Positions 17,354 to 25,505 of a stretch of 64,000 nucleotides of DNA are shown here, piece by piece. The position numbers were made by a program, and so were the translations under genes. Source of the stretch: Parvibaculum sp. GTDB taxonomy: Bacteria; Pseudomonadota; Alphaproteobacteria; Parvibaculales; Parvibaculaceae. The stretch is from positions 1,054,001 to 1,118,000 of the forward strand of contig NZ_JAUSBV010000005.1 of assembly GCF_030651915.1 (NCBI RefSeq), read 5' to 3'. Within the stretch, counting starts at the first letter, position 1, and each line of letters starts with the position of its first letter. The notes below the pieces were generated by a model. The model was not told the DNA's origin, did not search any database, and saw nothing but the letters and a program-made list of their open reading frames with translations.

Positions 17354-18072
17354 TGGTCCACCTTGCTCACAGCGCCCGAGTCCTGGTCGGAGCGGGCGGT
17401 CGCCGTCGGTTCACCCTGCCGGTACTTGTCGAGCACTGTATTGCGACGATCCGCATCTGCCGACGTCATGGTCCGGGGCTTCAGAAGATCGGCCGGATCG
17501 GCGACCATCGCCGCCAGGTTGTTTTGCGTGGCGCAGCCGAAGTTCGGCGGCGGAATATTTTTGTATTCAGCGGTCAGACTTTTCGACCAGTCTCCGCAGC
17601 TACTTGCCTTTGCCACGTAACGCTTGAACGAGAGGATCAGCGGCGCCGAACGATCGGCCGCCGAAGCGCTATAGGGTGTGTAAGCGAGCATGGCGCCCGA
17701 TACACCGCGCTCGGCCAGCGTGTCGCGGACTTCGGTCAGGACAGCCGTGGCCGCGCCGGCATTCGGCGAGCCGGACGGCGTCGAGACGGTGAGCGGTCCG
17801 TGACCGCGCGCGCGGTAGCTTGCGGCGAAGTCGGCAATGGCGATTCGATCCGCAGCCGTGAGGCCAGGTTGGCCCGGGGGAACATCGATGTTGAGCGTCG
17901 CGACGTCCGGCTGCACCGAGATCGGATGGGTACGGCTGGCGTCATACTGTGCCTGGTCGACGCCGCTGAAGCCGCCACAGCCGGCAAGCCCCAGAACGAG
18001 GGCGACGAGAAGGCCTTTTACAAGGGGCTGGTTCATGTTCATTGCCATTTTCCTCTTCAGTCCCCTCATCAT
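17350..18072 (-). CDS. cpaD: CpaD pilus biogenesis lipoprotein
   Basis: A 240-residue outer-membrane lipoprotein of the CpaD family. The lipobox LAGC is at about residue 32, followed by GFSGVDQAQYDASRTHPISV, the conserved start of the mature domain. The family also shows the CGDWS and FGCATQNNLAAMVADP motifs seen here (about residues 160-195). It supports the secretin CpaC. Several Met codons occur near the start (residues 1, 2, 9, 11, 13); the first overlaps the cpaC stop by 4 nt and is used. A downstream start with a shorter signal peptide is possible. Confidence 0.93.
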   Translation of the reverse strand: MMRGLKRKMAMNMNQPLVKGLLVALVLGLAGCGGFSGVDQAQYDASRTHPISVQPDVATLNIDVPPGQPGLTAADRIAIADFAASYRARGHGPLTVSTPSGSPNAGAATAVLTEVRDTLAERGVSGAMLAYTPYSASAADRSAPLILSFKRYVAKASSCGDWSKSLTAEYKNIPPPNFGCATQNNLAAMVADPADLLKPRTMTSADADRRNTVLDKYRQGEPTATARSDQDSGAVSKVDQ

Positions 18073-19523
18073 TCCACGACAAACCCGACCGGACCCTGAA
18101 GCGCCCTGTCCGACGGCGCCGCGCCGCTCGCGCCGTAGGTTGCGTTGAGGCGTCCCATCAGGATCGTGTCGAGGTCGCTCGCCGGTGCAAAACCGTCGGT
18201 CGGTAACACCAGGTTGTTGCGGGATGTCGGGTCGACCAGATACGGCGTCACGATGACGACCAGTTCGGTCTCATTCTTCTGATAATCGCGACTGCGGAAG
18301 AGCTGGCCAAGCACCGGCACATCCATGGCACCCGGTACGCCGTCGATGTTCTGCCGCGTCGAGTCGGAGAGGAGGCCCGCCATCACGATCGAACCGCCGC
18401 TCGGTAGTTCGAGTGTCGTTTCGGCGCGGCGTACTTTCAGCGCCGGAACGGTGACACCATCGCTGTTGGTGCCCTGAAGCAGGAAGGCGCCTTCCGACGA
18501 CAGTTCGCTGACTTCGGTCGAAATCCGCAAGCTGATGCGACCCTCGCTCAGCACGACCGGCGTGAAACTGAGGCCGACACCGAAGGGCTTGAATTCGAGC
18601 TGGATATTGCCGTTCTGATCGCGCGAGGTCGGGACCGGGAATTCGCCGCCGGCAAGAAACTTGGCGGATTCGCCGGAGATCGCCGTCAGATTGGGCTCGG
18701 CCAGTGTGCGCAGCACGCCTGTCCGTTCGAGCGCGCGGATCGCCGATCCGATCGAACCGTCGCTGCCGCTGACCTCGGTCCCCACCGTCGAAAGACCACC
18801 CAGCGATTGACCCTGAAGACTGAAGGCATTGGACGTCGCCAAGCGGAGCGCGAAATCGCCAAAATTGGCAGCAGTCGACAAGTCGACGCCGAGCTGCTTG
18901 ATGACGGTGCGTTGCATCTCGGCAACCGTCACCTTCAGCATCACCTGCTCTTTGCCCTCGATCCCGAGCATGTTGAGCACCTGCTCCTTTTCGCCGCCGA
19001 TATAGCGGGCGGCCATGTCGTGGGCCTTGCTCGCTTCGGAGGCGTTTGCGACCACGCCGGAGAGAACAACATGATCGTTCATCGCTTGGACGTCGATGCG
19101 GGCCTTGGGAAAATACTGGCGCAAGGTTTCGCGCAGGCCGGTCAGATCGCGCGCGACCTGGATTTCAAGATTGAGAATCTGCTGGCCAGCTTCGTTGAAG
19201 AAGAAGGCATTGGTTTGACCGACAGCCATGCCGATCAGATAGGTGCGACGATTGGTACGGACGACCGCATCGACGATGGCGGGATTCGATACCAGGACAT
19301 CGCGCGCCGCGACCGGCAGCTCGACGATGGCAGCCTTGTTCAAGCCGAGAACGATGCTGCGGGAGCCCTTGCCCAATCCACCCTGGTCGATCTTGACCAG
19401 CCGGGCATCGTTGGCCGTGGCAGTATCCGTCGGACCCGAGATCAAGGCAAGCGCACAAAGTGCAGCCCAGAGCGGGCGCTTCAGACGCTGAAACTCGATG
19501 AGCTTTTTCATACGTGTCATCAT
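18069..19523 (-). CDS. cpaC: CpaC/RcpA outer-membrane secretin of Flp pilus
   Basis: A 484-residue secretin forming the outer-membrane channel for the pilus. A signal peptide (about residues 1-38, ending TATAND) is followed by the pilus N-terminal domain (IVLGLNKAAIVELPVAARDVLVSNP, in part), a BON domain (about 120-190) and the type II/III secretin domain (about 235-450, including VPVLGQLFRSRDYQKNETELV). ATG codons at 19523 and 19520 are adjacent. It is followed by cpaD with a 4-nt overlap. Confidence 0.95.
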   Translation of the reverse strand: MMTRMKKLIEFQRLKRPLWAALCALALISGPTDTATANDARLVKIDQGGLGKGSRSIVLGLNKAAIVELPVAARDVLVSNPAIVDAVVRTNRRTYLIGMAVGQTNAFFFNEAGQQILNLEIQVARDLTGLRETLRQYFPKARIDVQAMNDHVVLSGVVANASEASKAHDMAARYIGGEKEQVLNMLGIEGKEQVMLKVTVAEMQRTVIKQLGVDLSTAANFGDFALRLATSNAFSLQGQSLGGLSTVGTEVSGSDGSIGSAIRALERTGVLRTLAEPNLTAISGESAKFLAGGEFPVPTSRDQNGNIQLEFKPFGVGLSFTPVVLSEGRISLRISTEVSELSSEGAFLLQGTNSDGVTVPALKVRRAETTLELPSGGSIVMAGLLSDSTRQNIDGVPGAMDVPVLGQLFRSRDYQKNETELVVIVTPYLVDPTSRNNLVLPTDGFAPASDLDTILMGRLNATYGASGAAPSDRALQGPVGFVVE

Positions 19524-19527
19524 CGCC

Positions 19528-20283
19528 CTACCTCACCCGGACCGTCTGCGCCGTTCCGTAGCGCACAACTTTCACAACCGAACCGTTGCCGGCTGCCTTC
19601 AATTCTTCGTCCGTCAGGTCTTCTTCGCCCATGCTGCGCAACGAAAGGGCCAGATGGCCTTCCGATTCAGCGACCGCAACCAGTTCGACCTGCGTCGGGG
19701 TCAGTTCGAGCGTCGCGGTCTTGCCGACGGCCACCTGCTCACCGGCTTTCTCATTGAAACGCTGATCGATCGCCAGGACACGCACATTGCGCAGAATTGT
19801 CTCGCCGCGCTGAATGTCGACGATGTCGACACGGTCGTTCGGCAGGATGAACCCGCCAGCACTTGTTTCCGGCGTTATGCGAACGGCCGTGGCGCGCATG
19901 CCGGGCGTGATCAAGGCCGACATGAAGCCGGCGCCTGTCAGACTGACAAGCTTGTCTTCGGTGACCGGTTCGCCGCTCAGAATCGCCGAGCGCGCGACGG
20001 CTCCGTCATATTCCTCGATGGCCGTCGGCTTCTGGGCCTTTGTGATGTAGGCGCCGTTGAGCGAGGCATCCGGCCAGCGCTGCCAGCGCAGATCCGACCG
20101 GCCGACGCGCTGCCCGATCTGAAGGTTTTGAACGGACACCAGTACATCGGTGGTCGCTTCCTCGACGACCTGCGTTTCGACCGGCGTGTCATTGCCCGAC
20201 GACACGAGCCCGCGCGCGAGAAGCGCCGCAAGGCCCGCAGCGACGAGCGCCAGAACCAAAACTCCAATACGTGCGGCGTTCAC
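19528..20283 (-). CDS. cpaB: CpaB/RcpC pilus assembly protein
   Basis: A 251-residue periplasmic protein with one N-terminal membrane anchor (RIGVLVLALVAAGLAALLA), a SAF domain (about residues 40-110, with LSGEPVTEDKLV) and an RcpC/CpaB domain (MSALITPGMRATAVRI...RVDIVDI). The GTG start at 20283 is preferred because AAAGGAACGGACAA supplies a ribosome-binding site and the anchor then starts at residue 5; the in-frame ATG at 20313 would add ten poorly supported residues. It probably links the secretin to the inner-membrane machine. Confidence 0.9.
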   Translation of the reverse strand: MNAARIGVLVLALVAAGLAALLARGLVSSGNDTPVETQVVEEATTDVLVSVQNLQIGQRVGRSDLRWQRWPDASLNGAYITKAQKPTAIEEYDGAVARSAILSGEPVTEDKLVSLTGAGFMSALITPGMRATAVRITPETSAGGFILPNDRVDIVDIQRGETILRNVRVLAIDQRFNEKAGEQVAVGKTATLELTPTQVELVAVAESEGHLALSLRSMGEEDLTDEELKAAGNGSVVKVVRYGTAQTVRVR

Positions 20284-20328
20284 TTGTCCGTTCCTTTCAT
20301 AGTGCGGGTGCACGCACCCGCCTTATCC

Positions 20329-20838
20329 TCAGGCGGTCGCGGCCGCCAGCTTGACCCAGACGGTGTCCGGAAAGACGATGAGCCCGGCCACAGCGAGCGC
20401 AACGCCATAGGGAACCCCACTACTCTTGTCGTGCAGGCGCGCAATCCAGGCGCGTCGGCACAGAACGGCCGGCAGCGGAAGACCGCGAAGCGAGAGCAAC
20501 AGCAATGTCAATGCGCCGCCTGCAAGCGATGCGATCAGGAGATAGGCCAGAAGATCGTGCCATCCGATCCAGAGCGCAACGGCCGCTACGAACTTCGCAT
20601 CGCCGCCACCGATCCAACCCAGACTGAAAAGCACCATGCCGACGACGAGCATTGCCAGGCCGGCCGCCGCATGCAGACCGATCTGCTGCAGCGACAGACC
20701 TGCGACCGGCGCCAGCAGCACGAAGGCAACAACAAGCACGATCGTCAGGCGGTTCGGTATGGTCATCGTTGTCAAATCCCACAGCGCACCGAAGATCACG
20801 GCGATGGGAAAGACAGCGAGCGGAAGTGTGTTCAACAC
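20329..20838 (-). CDS. cpaA: CpaA prepilin peptidase (TadV type)
   Basis: A 169-residue polytopic aspartic peptidase of the A24 family that cuts the leader from Flp pilin and the TadE/F pseudopilins. Two catalytic aspartates are visible in conserved settings: Asp in GALWDLTTMTIPNRLT and Asp in GWIGGGDAKFVAAV. About five to six hydrophobic segments are seen. The start is not certain: GTG at 20838 or TTG at 20835 gives the usual short length (about 170); an in-frame ATG at 21069 would add an unlikely 77-residue leader. It heads the long cpa operon cpaA-B-C-D-E-F-tadB-tadC. Confidence 0.88.
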   Translation of the reverse strand: MLNTLPLAVFPIAVIFGALWDLTTMTIPNRLTIVLVVAFVLLAPVAGLSLQQIGLHAAAGLAMLVVGMVLFSLGWIGGGDAKFVAAVALWIGWHDLLAYLLIASLAGGALTLLLLSLRGLPLPAVLCRRAWIARLHDKSSGVPYGVALAVAGLIVFPDTVWVKLAAATA

Positions 20839-21030
20839 GGAATTGGCCCGTTTCCCCAAAAAGTCTTGCGGTCCGTATGGACCTACGCGGGCGAGACATA
20901 TTCCCGGCCGCACCTTTGGATAGTGGTCGGCGGACCGTAAATTTGAGGTAAACGCCAGCTCACAATGAGCCGCAGAACAATGATTTATAAAAGAAATACC
21001 GGGGTTGGCGGCCGGTCGAAGGCCGGCACA

Positions 21031-21066
21031 AGAAAGCCGCCAGACCCTGCGAGGAATCTGGCGGCT
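21031..21066 (-). terminator. terminator after the Flp pilin gene
   Basis: On the minus strand, downstream of the pilin stop, GCCGCCAGA/TCTGGCGGC (21036-21044 with 21057-21065) makes a perfect 9-bp stem with a 12-nt loop. It is followed by TTTCTTG. A second GC hairpin (GCCGG...CCGGC) lies just beyond. This would set a high pilin transcript apart from cpaA. Confidence 0.75.
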
Positions 21067-21119
21067 CACTTCAGATTTGCTGCCGAGTGCAAGACCTCTC
21101 GGCAGACGGTCAGCGAGTA

Positions 21120-21290
21120 TCAGCTGCCAGCAATCGCGGTAGCAATCGCATTGAACTGCGCGGTCAGATTCGTGCCCACGAGCTGAACCGCAGTGATGAT
21201 AACGACGGCGATACCAGCGGCGATCAGACCGTATTCGATCGCGGTCGCGCCGGACTCATCTTTCACGAAAGACTTCAAAAACTGGCTCAT
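21120..21290 (-). CDS. pilA: Flp family type IVb pilin
   Basis: A 56-residue prepilin. It has a short charged leader (MSQFLKSFVKDESG), the processing motif with Glu at +5 (GATAIEYGLIAAG) and a hydrophobic helix, the hallmark of Flp pilins. AAGGAGG lies 6 nt before the ATG, a very strong ribosome-binding site that fits a major structural protein. It is the first gene before cpaA on the minus strand and ends at its own terminator. The peptidase is encoded by cpaA. Confidence 0.95.
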   Translation of the reverse strand: MSQFLKSFVKDESGATAIEYGLIAAGIAVVIITAVQLVGTNLTAQFNAIATAIAGS

Positions 21291-21821
21291 AACAAGCCTC
21301 CTTGTACAATTTGACTGTCGACAGCACCAACCCATTGTCGCCGATGACCGGCGACCGGGCGCCCTTTCGGACTGAAGGCCAGCTTAAGGGGGCAATCTTA
21401 CCTAAACACTAATGACTACAGTCTATTTTACATAACTTGTCGAATAACTCTATATTTATGAAGTCTAGAATCCGTTTTTACTTCTTTTCTCAAATAAAAA
21501 TACGGAGAACCTGCTTGCTCCCGCCTCCGAACCAGTTACGGCAATTGGGAGTATCGTTACTCATCGGTTAACCGAACGGTTTGTCGACCCGGCACGACGA
21601 ACTCGGGTTGTATCGCCGCTGACAAAAGCGAGGCCGCTGGTACCGGGACTGGATTGGATCATAAATCGCCGCGCGCCGGGCGGAGCGGAACCGCCCGAAC
21701 ATGTGTCACATCCGAGGGCATGTTCGGCTGCGTTCAGTGCCCCGCGCGTCCTTCTTTTTGAAGGTTCCGCGAGTTCGCATGCCGACACCTCGAAAGCCGG
21801 GCCTTGTGGAGCTTTCGGTGC
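21291..21821. other. 531-nt gene-poor region upstream of pilA
   Basis: No convincing gene lies here. The pilA-proximal part (about 21390-21510) is strikingly AT-rich compared with its surroundings and is the likely promoter region; no clear sigma-70 or sigma-54 pair stands out. A degenerate CtrA-like TTAG-N7-GTAA (minus strand, 21398-21412) lies about 110 nt before pilA. CGGTTAACCG occurs near 21568. Two hairpins occupy 21677-21727. Confidence 0.6.
21677..21727. repeat. two adjacent perfect inverted repeats between crp-like gene and pilA
   Basis: CGGGCGG (21677-21683) pairs with CCGCCCG (21691-21697) around a 7-nt loop. Sharing three bases with that arm, CCGAACATG (21695-21703) pairs with CATGTTCGG (21719-21727) across 15 nt. 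The two structures are mutually exclusive as RNA. There is no T-run, so a simple terminator is unlikely. Function unknown. Confidence 0.6.
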
Positions 21822-22607
21822 TCAAATATGTCCTTGTACGTCGTCGTCCGGCTCCTGGCGTGCGCCGGCGAGGTTACGGAGCGCCGCTTCGTCCTTGATA
21901 ACCAGGCCGGGATAGTCGCGCGCGGCAACACCGCTACGCACCAGTTCGGCAATGGCGCGCGCGACCGCCTCTTCCGTTGTCGAAATCCGGTCTGCGAGAA
22001 CGCGATGTCGAGGAAGTCGCGCAATCAGCAATGCGTCAGTGCCATCTTTGCCTGAATGCGGTTCGGCCAGCGCGAGGAGTTCGGTGTAGAGGCGCTGGGC
22101 GCTTGTGCCGTCCGTTGCCGCATCACTGCCGGAAACCGGCGACGGATTCATTGCCTCCTGTCCACGCAGCAGGCGCGCATAATGGCAGAGCAGCGCACGA
22201 GATACCGATTCCTCCCGGGCCAGCAGCTCGGCAAACCGCTTTTCATCGAGTATGGCAACAAGACCGTCTTCGCGCGCGATCACGGTCAGATCGGCTTCGG
22301 TGATACCAAGAACCGACATTTCGCCAAACTGGCCGCCGGCGCCCACATCCTTGTAGGCGATGCGTCCGACCGGACCGGCGGTACGCGCCATGCGTACCGC
22401 GCCGCTGACCACGAACACCACCCCACCGGGATCGGCGCCCTGAGCGGTATTGACCACGATCTCGTCCCTCGCGACGGTCCGCCAGTCGCATTCGGCGGCC
22501 AGAAGCGCAAGCTCTCGCGGGGCGAGCCCCGCGAAAATGCGGATTCCCGACAACGAATGTACCGCGCCGGCCGATACGCCCTTATCGCTTCGCGCCGCAC
22601 CTGCCAT
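21822..22607 (-). CDS. Crp/Fnr-like transcriptional regulator
   Basis: A 261-residue protein with an N-terminal cyclic-nucleotide-binding fold (about residues 18-140; IFAGLAPRELALLAAECDWRTV and GQFGEMSVLGITEADLTVIA are typical) and a C-terminal helix-turn-helix region (about 195-245; VLADRISTTEEAVARAIAEL). GGAGA precedes the ATG. It sits between pilin and the CpaC-N-like gene, so control of the pilus locus is a reasonable guess. Whether it binds cAMP cannot be told: the phosphate-binding cassette is not the full RSA-type motif. Confidence 0.82.
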   Translation of the reverse strand: MAGAARSDKGVSAGAVHSLSGIRIFAGLAPRELALLAAECDWRTVARDEIVVNTAQGADPGGVVFVVSGAVRMARTAGPVGRIAYKDVGAGGQFGEMSVLGITEADLTVIAREDGLVAILDEKRFAELLAREESVSRALLCHYARLLRGQEAMNPSPVSGSDAATDGTSAQRLYTELLALAEPHSGKDGTDALLIARLPRHRVLADRISTTEEAVARAIAELVRSGVAARDYPGLVIKDEAALRNLAGARQEPDDDVQGHI

Positions 22608-22664
22608 CCAGGTCTCCTCTGGCTTACTTTCCTGCCGTCCCGGCGCAAGCCTAGAGAGCCCCCT

Positions 22665-22679
22665 TTAATCGGCCGTTAA
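22665..22679. promoter_or_regulatory. perfect CtrA-type box TTAA-N7-TTAA
   Basis: TTAATCGGCCGTTAA matches the alphaproteobacterial CtrA consensus exactly. It lies between the divergent Crp-like gene (58 nt upstream of it) and the secreted CpaC-N-like gene (100 nt upstream). CtrA controls pilus genes in Caulobacter; its role here is inference. Confidence 0.6.
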
Positions 22680-22778
22680 AGGAGAGATCACCATGCGACT
22701 ACGGTCAATAGATCGTTCATTCCTTGCCGGTAGTGTTTCAGCAAGGACGACCGAAGCGGTCGCCTCACCTTCGAGCAG

Positions 22779-23303
22779 ATGGGCCAGGACATGGTTACAA
22801 AGTATCAATTCAAACGGGGCGTTCGCGCGGCGACGCTCGGTGTGGGACTGGCGGCAATGATCGCCGGCGGTGCACAGGCCGCCGATTTCCTCGTCGAGAT
22901 GAACAAGTCGAAAGCGCTGCATCTGCCCAAGCCCGTCGCAACGGTGATGGTCGGCAATCCCGCCGTCGCCGATATAACGATCGAGAGCGCCAATCTCGTC
23001 TATGTGATGGGCAAGAGCTATGGCCGCACCAATCTCGTCGCGCTCGACGCAGAGGGCAAGCCGATACTCGACCTCGACATCAGCGTTGTCTCGCAAAGCA
23101 CATCGGCGGTGACGCTGACGCGCGGCTCCGGTCAAATTTCCTATAATTGTACGCCGCGTTGCGAGCGCGTCGCGAATATTGGCGACAATCCCGACAGCTT
23201 CGACACGCTTGTTCAGCAAACGAACGATGCGGCGTCTGCGAGTGCCGGTGCCGGGGCTGCCGGAGCGGCGGGTTCGGCAAGCGCAACCGGCGCACTGCGC
23301 TAG
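22779..23303 (+). CDS. secreted pilus assembly protein with CpaC-type N-terminal domain
   Basis: A 174-residue protein with a signal peptide ending GGAQAADF (cleavage about residue 34). One domain follows that resembles the N-terminal domain of secretin CpaC (SKALHLPKPVATVMVGNPAVADI...GRTNLVALD). It lacks the BON and secretin domains. The motif YNCTPRCER gives two cysteines that may form a disulfide. The tail is Ala/Gly/Ser-rich. A second in-frame ATG at 22791 is possible. Probably periplasmic and part of the Flp secretin complex, by inference from the domain and location. Confidence 0.82.
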   Translation: MGQDMVTKYQFKRGVRAATLGVGLAAMIAGGAQAADFLVEMNKSKALHLPKPVATVMVGNPAVADITIESANLVYVMGKSYGRTNLVALDAEGKPILDLDISVVSQSTSAVTLTRGSGQISYNCTPRCERVANIGDNPDSFDTLVQQTNDAASASAGAGAAGAAGSASATGALR

Positions 23304-23344
23304 GCCACCGCTCGCGACCGCCAGAAGGACAGTCAAACAACAGA

Positions 23345-23376
23345 AAGGCCGCCCGAAAACCGGGCGGTCTTTTTTG
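23345..23376 (+). terminator. rho-independent terminator after CpaC-N-like gene
   Basis: A short GC stem GCCGCCCG / CGGGCGGT with an AAAA loop is followed by CTTTTTT. It lies between the convergent CpaC-N-like and tadG genes. Confidence 0.88.
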
Positions 23377-23409
23377 TTGCCGTGTTCAAGGACGATCGCG
23401 CCGCTAGCG

Positions 23410-24756
23410 CTACTTGCTCAGGCGAAGGTTCGACAGTGCCTGAGCGATCGACTTGAAGACGTCGGTCAGCTCGCTTGCCGTATCGACGCTGTAATACATG
23501 CTCGGATGTGACGCACAGTCGCGCAGAAGCGCCGCGTTGCCGTTGATCAGGCGTACCGTATAGACGATGATTCCGGTTTGCTTGATGGCGTCGCAAACCA
23601 TCGCCGTCCGAGTGTCGACGCCCGGACAATGCGCGCTGCCGTTGCAGGAACCGATCCCCTGCCGGTAATAGGTGTTCTCGCCGTCGGTCATGTAGACCAT
23701 CACCTTGTCGAGTTCATTCGTGCTCGGGGCAGCGGCATTCGACAGCAAGGCACCGTTCGTCAGCAACTGCCAGCCCCAGACGAATCCGATCGTCGTGTTG
23801 GTCGCACCACCGGCGGTCATCGCATCAATTTCGCTACGCAGCATGTTCCAGTCGGTGGAAAGCGGTACCACCGGGCGCAGACTACATTGCGCGTTATAGA
23901 TATTCTCGTTATTGGCCGGAAACTTGGTTGCATCGTTCGTCGTTGGCGTCGAAATCGAAACGTCATAGTTCTGGTCGCGGTCGACAACACATCCTTTCCA
24001 GCCGCTCTTCGAGACGGTGCGGGTGTTAACGCAAGTTGTCGTCTTGTTTTTCCCGGATCCGGTGGTCGTACAGACATCGGGATGGGTCCATGTCCATTTG
24101 AGCCACGATTCGTTGACACTCGACGGGCCAACATTGATATCCGTCGTGAAGGGCACGATGCCGATGCGAACGTCGCCCGGCGACGTGGCTACCTCCGACA
24201 CTGTGGTGATCAGGTCCTTGGCGGCGACCTTCAACACCGTCATACGACCGCCGGAGTTCATTGAACCGGTATTGTCGAGGACCAGCATCACTTCGAGCTT
24301 CTTGCCGTGACGCATGACCTGGGACGTTGCCCCGATTTTCAGACTGTTGATGCCGACCACGCCCATAAGCGTCGTCGGCAGGTCTGCCGTCACCGAAATG
24401 TCGACAGTGGTCTGGCTGTCGACGACCGTGATCGTTCCCGGCACGCCAAGCTTGCCGGCGGGATAGTTTGCATCGAAATAGGCTTGGGCAATCGCCTGAA
24501 CCTCTTGCGACGACATTCCGCTGGCGGTGCCGACGGCCAATGCCGCGGCGTCGAGTGCCGCCGAAAGCCGGGTTTCAACGATATAGGCGCGCGATATGTC
24601 GATCGCAGCGCCGGCCGCCGCCGCAACCGGGATTAGCGTGATCGCAAAGATCATGGCGAAGTTGCCGCGCCGGTCTGTTGCCCATTTCCCAATGAAACGT
24701 CGCAGACGCCCGCCCGTTTCCGGGATGGCCTCATCACGATGCGTGGCATTGTCCAT
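23410..24756 (-). CDS. tadG: TadG-like pilus assembly protein with von Willebrand A domain
   Basis: A 448-residue protein. An N-terminal membrane segment after RRGNFAMIFAITLIPVAAAAG (pseudopilin-like TadE/G start) is followed by a TadG region and a von Willebrand A domain. The MIDAS motif is DNTGSMNSG near residue 160, and the VMVYMTDGEN strand supplies the later metal-site Asp. Six or more cysteines in the insertion (about 230-310) suggest disulfides, so the domain is extracytoplasmic. It is divergent from the tadE pair. Role in pilus adhesion or biogenesis is by homology. Confidence 0.88.
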   Translation of the reverse strand: MDNATHRDEAIPETGGRLRRFIGKWATDRRGNFAMIFAITLIPVAAAAGAAIDISRAYIVETRLSAALDAAALAVGTASGMSSQEVQAIAQAYFDANYPAGKLGVPGTITVVDSQTTVDISVTADLPTTLMGVVGINSLKIGATSQVMRHGKKLEVMLVLDNTGSMNSGGRMTVLKVAAKDLITTVSEVATSPGDVRIGIVPFTTDINVGPSSVNESWLKWTWTHPDVCTTTGSGKNKTTTCVNTRTVSKSGWKGCVVDRDQNYDVSISTPTTNDATKFPANNENIYNAQCSLRPVVPLSTDWNMLRSEIDAMTAGGATNTTIGFVWGWQLLTNGALLSNAAAPSTNELDKVMVYMTDGENTYYRQGIGSCNGSAHCPGVDTRTAMVCDAIKQTGIIVYTVRLINGNAALLRDCASHPSMYYSVDTASELTDVFKSIAQALSNLRLSK

Positions 24757-24853
24757 TTAATCCACCTGAACGACATGTTCGAAAGGCGCACAGAAGCCGT
24801 TGCTCGCACGCCCGATCATTTTTAAGCGTCACGCCGTTAAGGAGGCATGAAGC

Positions 24854-24865
24854 AACATGGTTAAC
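24854..24865 (-). repeat. 12-nt element GTTAACCATGTT, copy 1
   Basis: It contains the CtrA half-site-like TTAACCAT. An identical copy lies at 26119-26130 on the other strand, so the two copies flank the tadE-like gene pair. It lies about 95 nt from each of tadG and the first tadE. Confidence 0.35.
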
Positions 24866-24898
24866 GCGATGCTGCTTACGATTTGGTAACGACGGCCG

Positions 24899-24932
24899 AC
24901 TATCAAGGATAGTTGGCTCGACAGATTTGTCG
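24899..24932. promoter_or_regulatory. two adjacent dyads before the first tadE-like gene
   Basis: ACTATC-AAG-GATAGT (24899-24913) is followed after 5 nt by CGACA-GATT-TGTCG (24919-24932), ending 15 nt before the tadE start. They may be operators or 5'-UTR hairpins. Confidence 0.35.
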
Positions 24933-24947
24933 GCGTGAGGACTTCGT

Positions 24948-25505
24948 ATGGATCGAGAAATCAAACTGAAACCCGGTGGGTGGCGCCGATTGCGCCGGGA
25001 TCAGCGCGGCAGTGTCGCCGTCGAGTTCAGCCTGCTCGCGATCCCGTTCTTCGCGCTTCTGTTCGCAATGATCGAGACCTGTATCGTCTATTTTGCAACC
25101 TCGAATCTCGACAGCGTGGTTGCCAATGCCGGGCGCATGGTCCGCACCGGCCAAGTGCAGGCAGCCGGACTTTCCGCTGGCGATTTTAAAGCCATGATTT
25201 GCGGCCAGGTTACGCTGGTCAGCGATTGCGAGGGCGGGCTCTTCATTGACGTGCGGAACTTCAGTTCCTTCGGCGGCGTCAGCTTTCTTCCTCTGATCGA
25301 CGAGAACGGCAACCCGTCCGAGGACACTCAGTTCCAGCCGGGCGGGTCAGGCGATATTGTGGTGGTGCGGGTCTACTATTCATGGGGCGTGTTGAGTCCG
25401 GGCAGCATCGGGCTGTCGAACCTTGAAGGCGGCGGGCGCCTGATCGCGGCGAGTGTTGCGTTCCGCAACGAGCCCTTCGGCGACATGCTGCCGTCGGGCA
25501 GTTGA
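24948..25505 (+). CDS. tadE: TadE-like pseudopilin
   Basis: A 185-residue minor pilin. After a basic lead the sequence RDQRGSVAVEFSLLAIPFFALLFAMIE is the TadE motif (Gly-Ser-Val-Ala-Val-Glu with the membrane helix, residues about 18-44). The rest is a secreted domain with a pair of cysteines (CGQ...SDC). GAGGACTTCGT precedes the ATG. The stop overlaps the start of the next gene. It is probably processed by the CpaA peptidase. Confidence 0.88.
   Translation: MDREIKLKPGGWRRLRRDQRGSVAVEFSLLAIPFFALLFAMIETCIVYFATSNLDSVVANAGRMVRTGQVQAAGLSAGDFKAMICGQVTLVSDCEGGLFIDVRNFSSFGGVSFLPLIDENGNPSEDTQFQPGGSGDIVVVRVYYSWGVLSPGSIGLSNLEGGGRLIAASVAFRNEPFGDMLPSGS

Noticed and set aside
20870-20883. GGTCC-GTAT-GGACC dyad near the cpaA start
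   Set aside because: Short and within the uncertain 5' end of cpaA; not enough to call a site.
21561-21788. 75-codon open frame in the gap before pilA
   Set aside because: No ribosome-binding site, no recognisable protein features, and it crosses the two inverted repeats.
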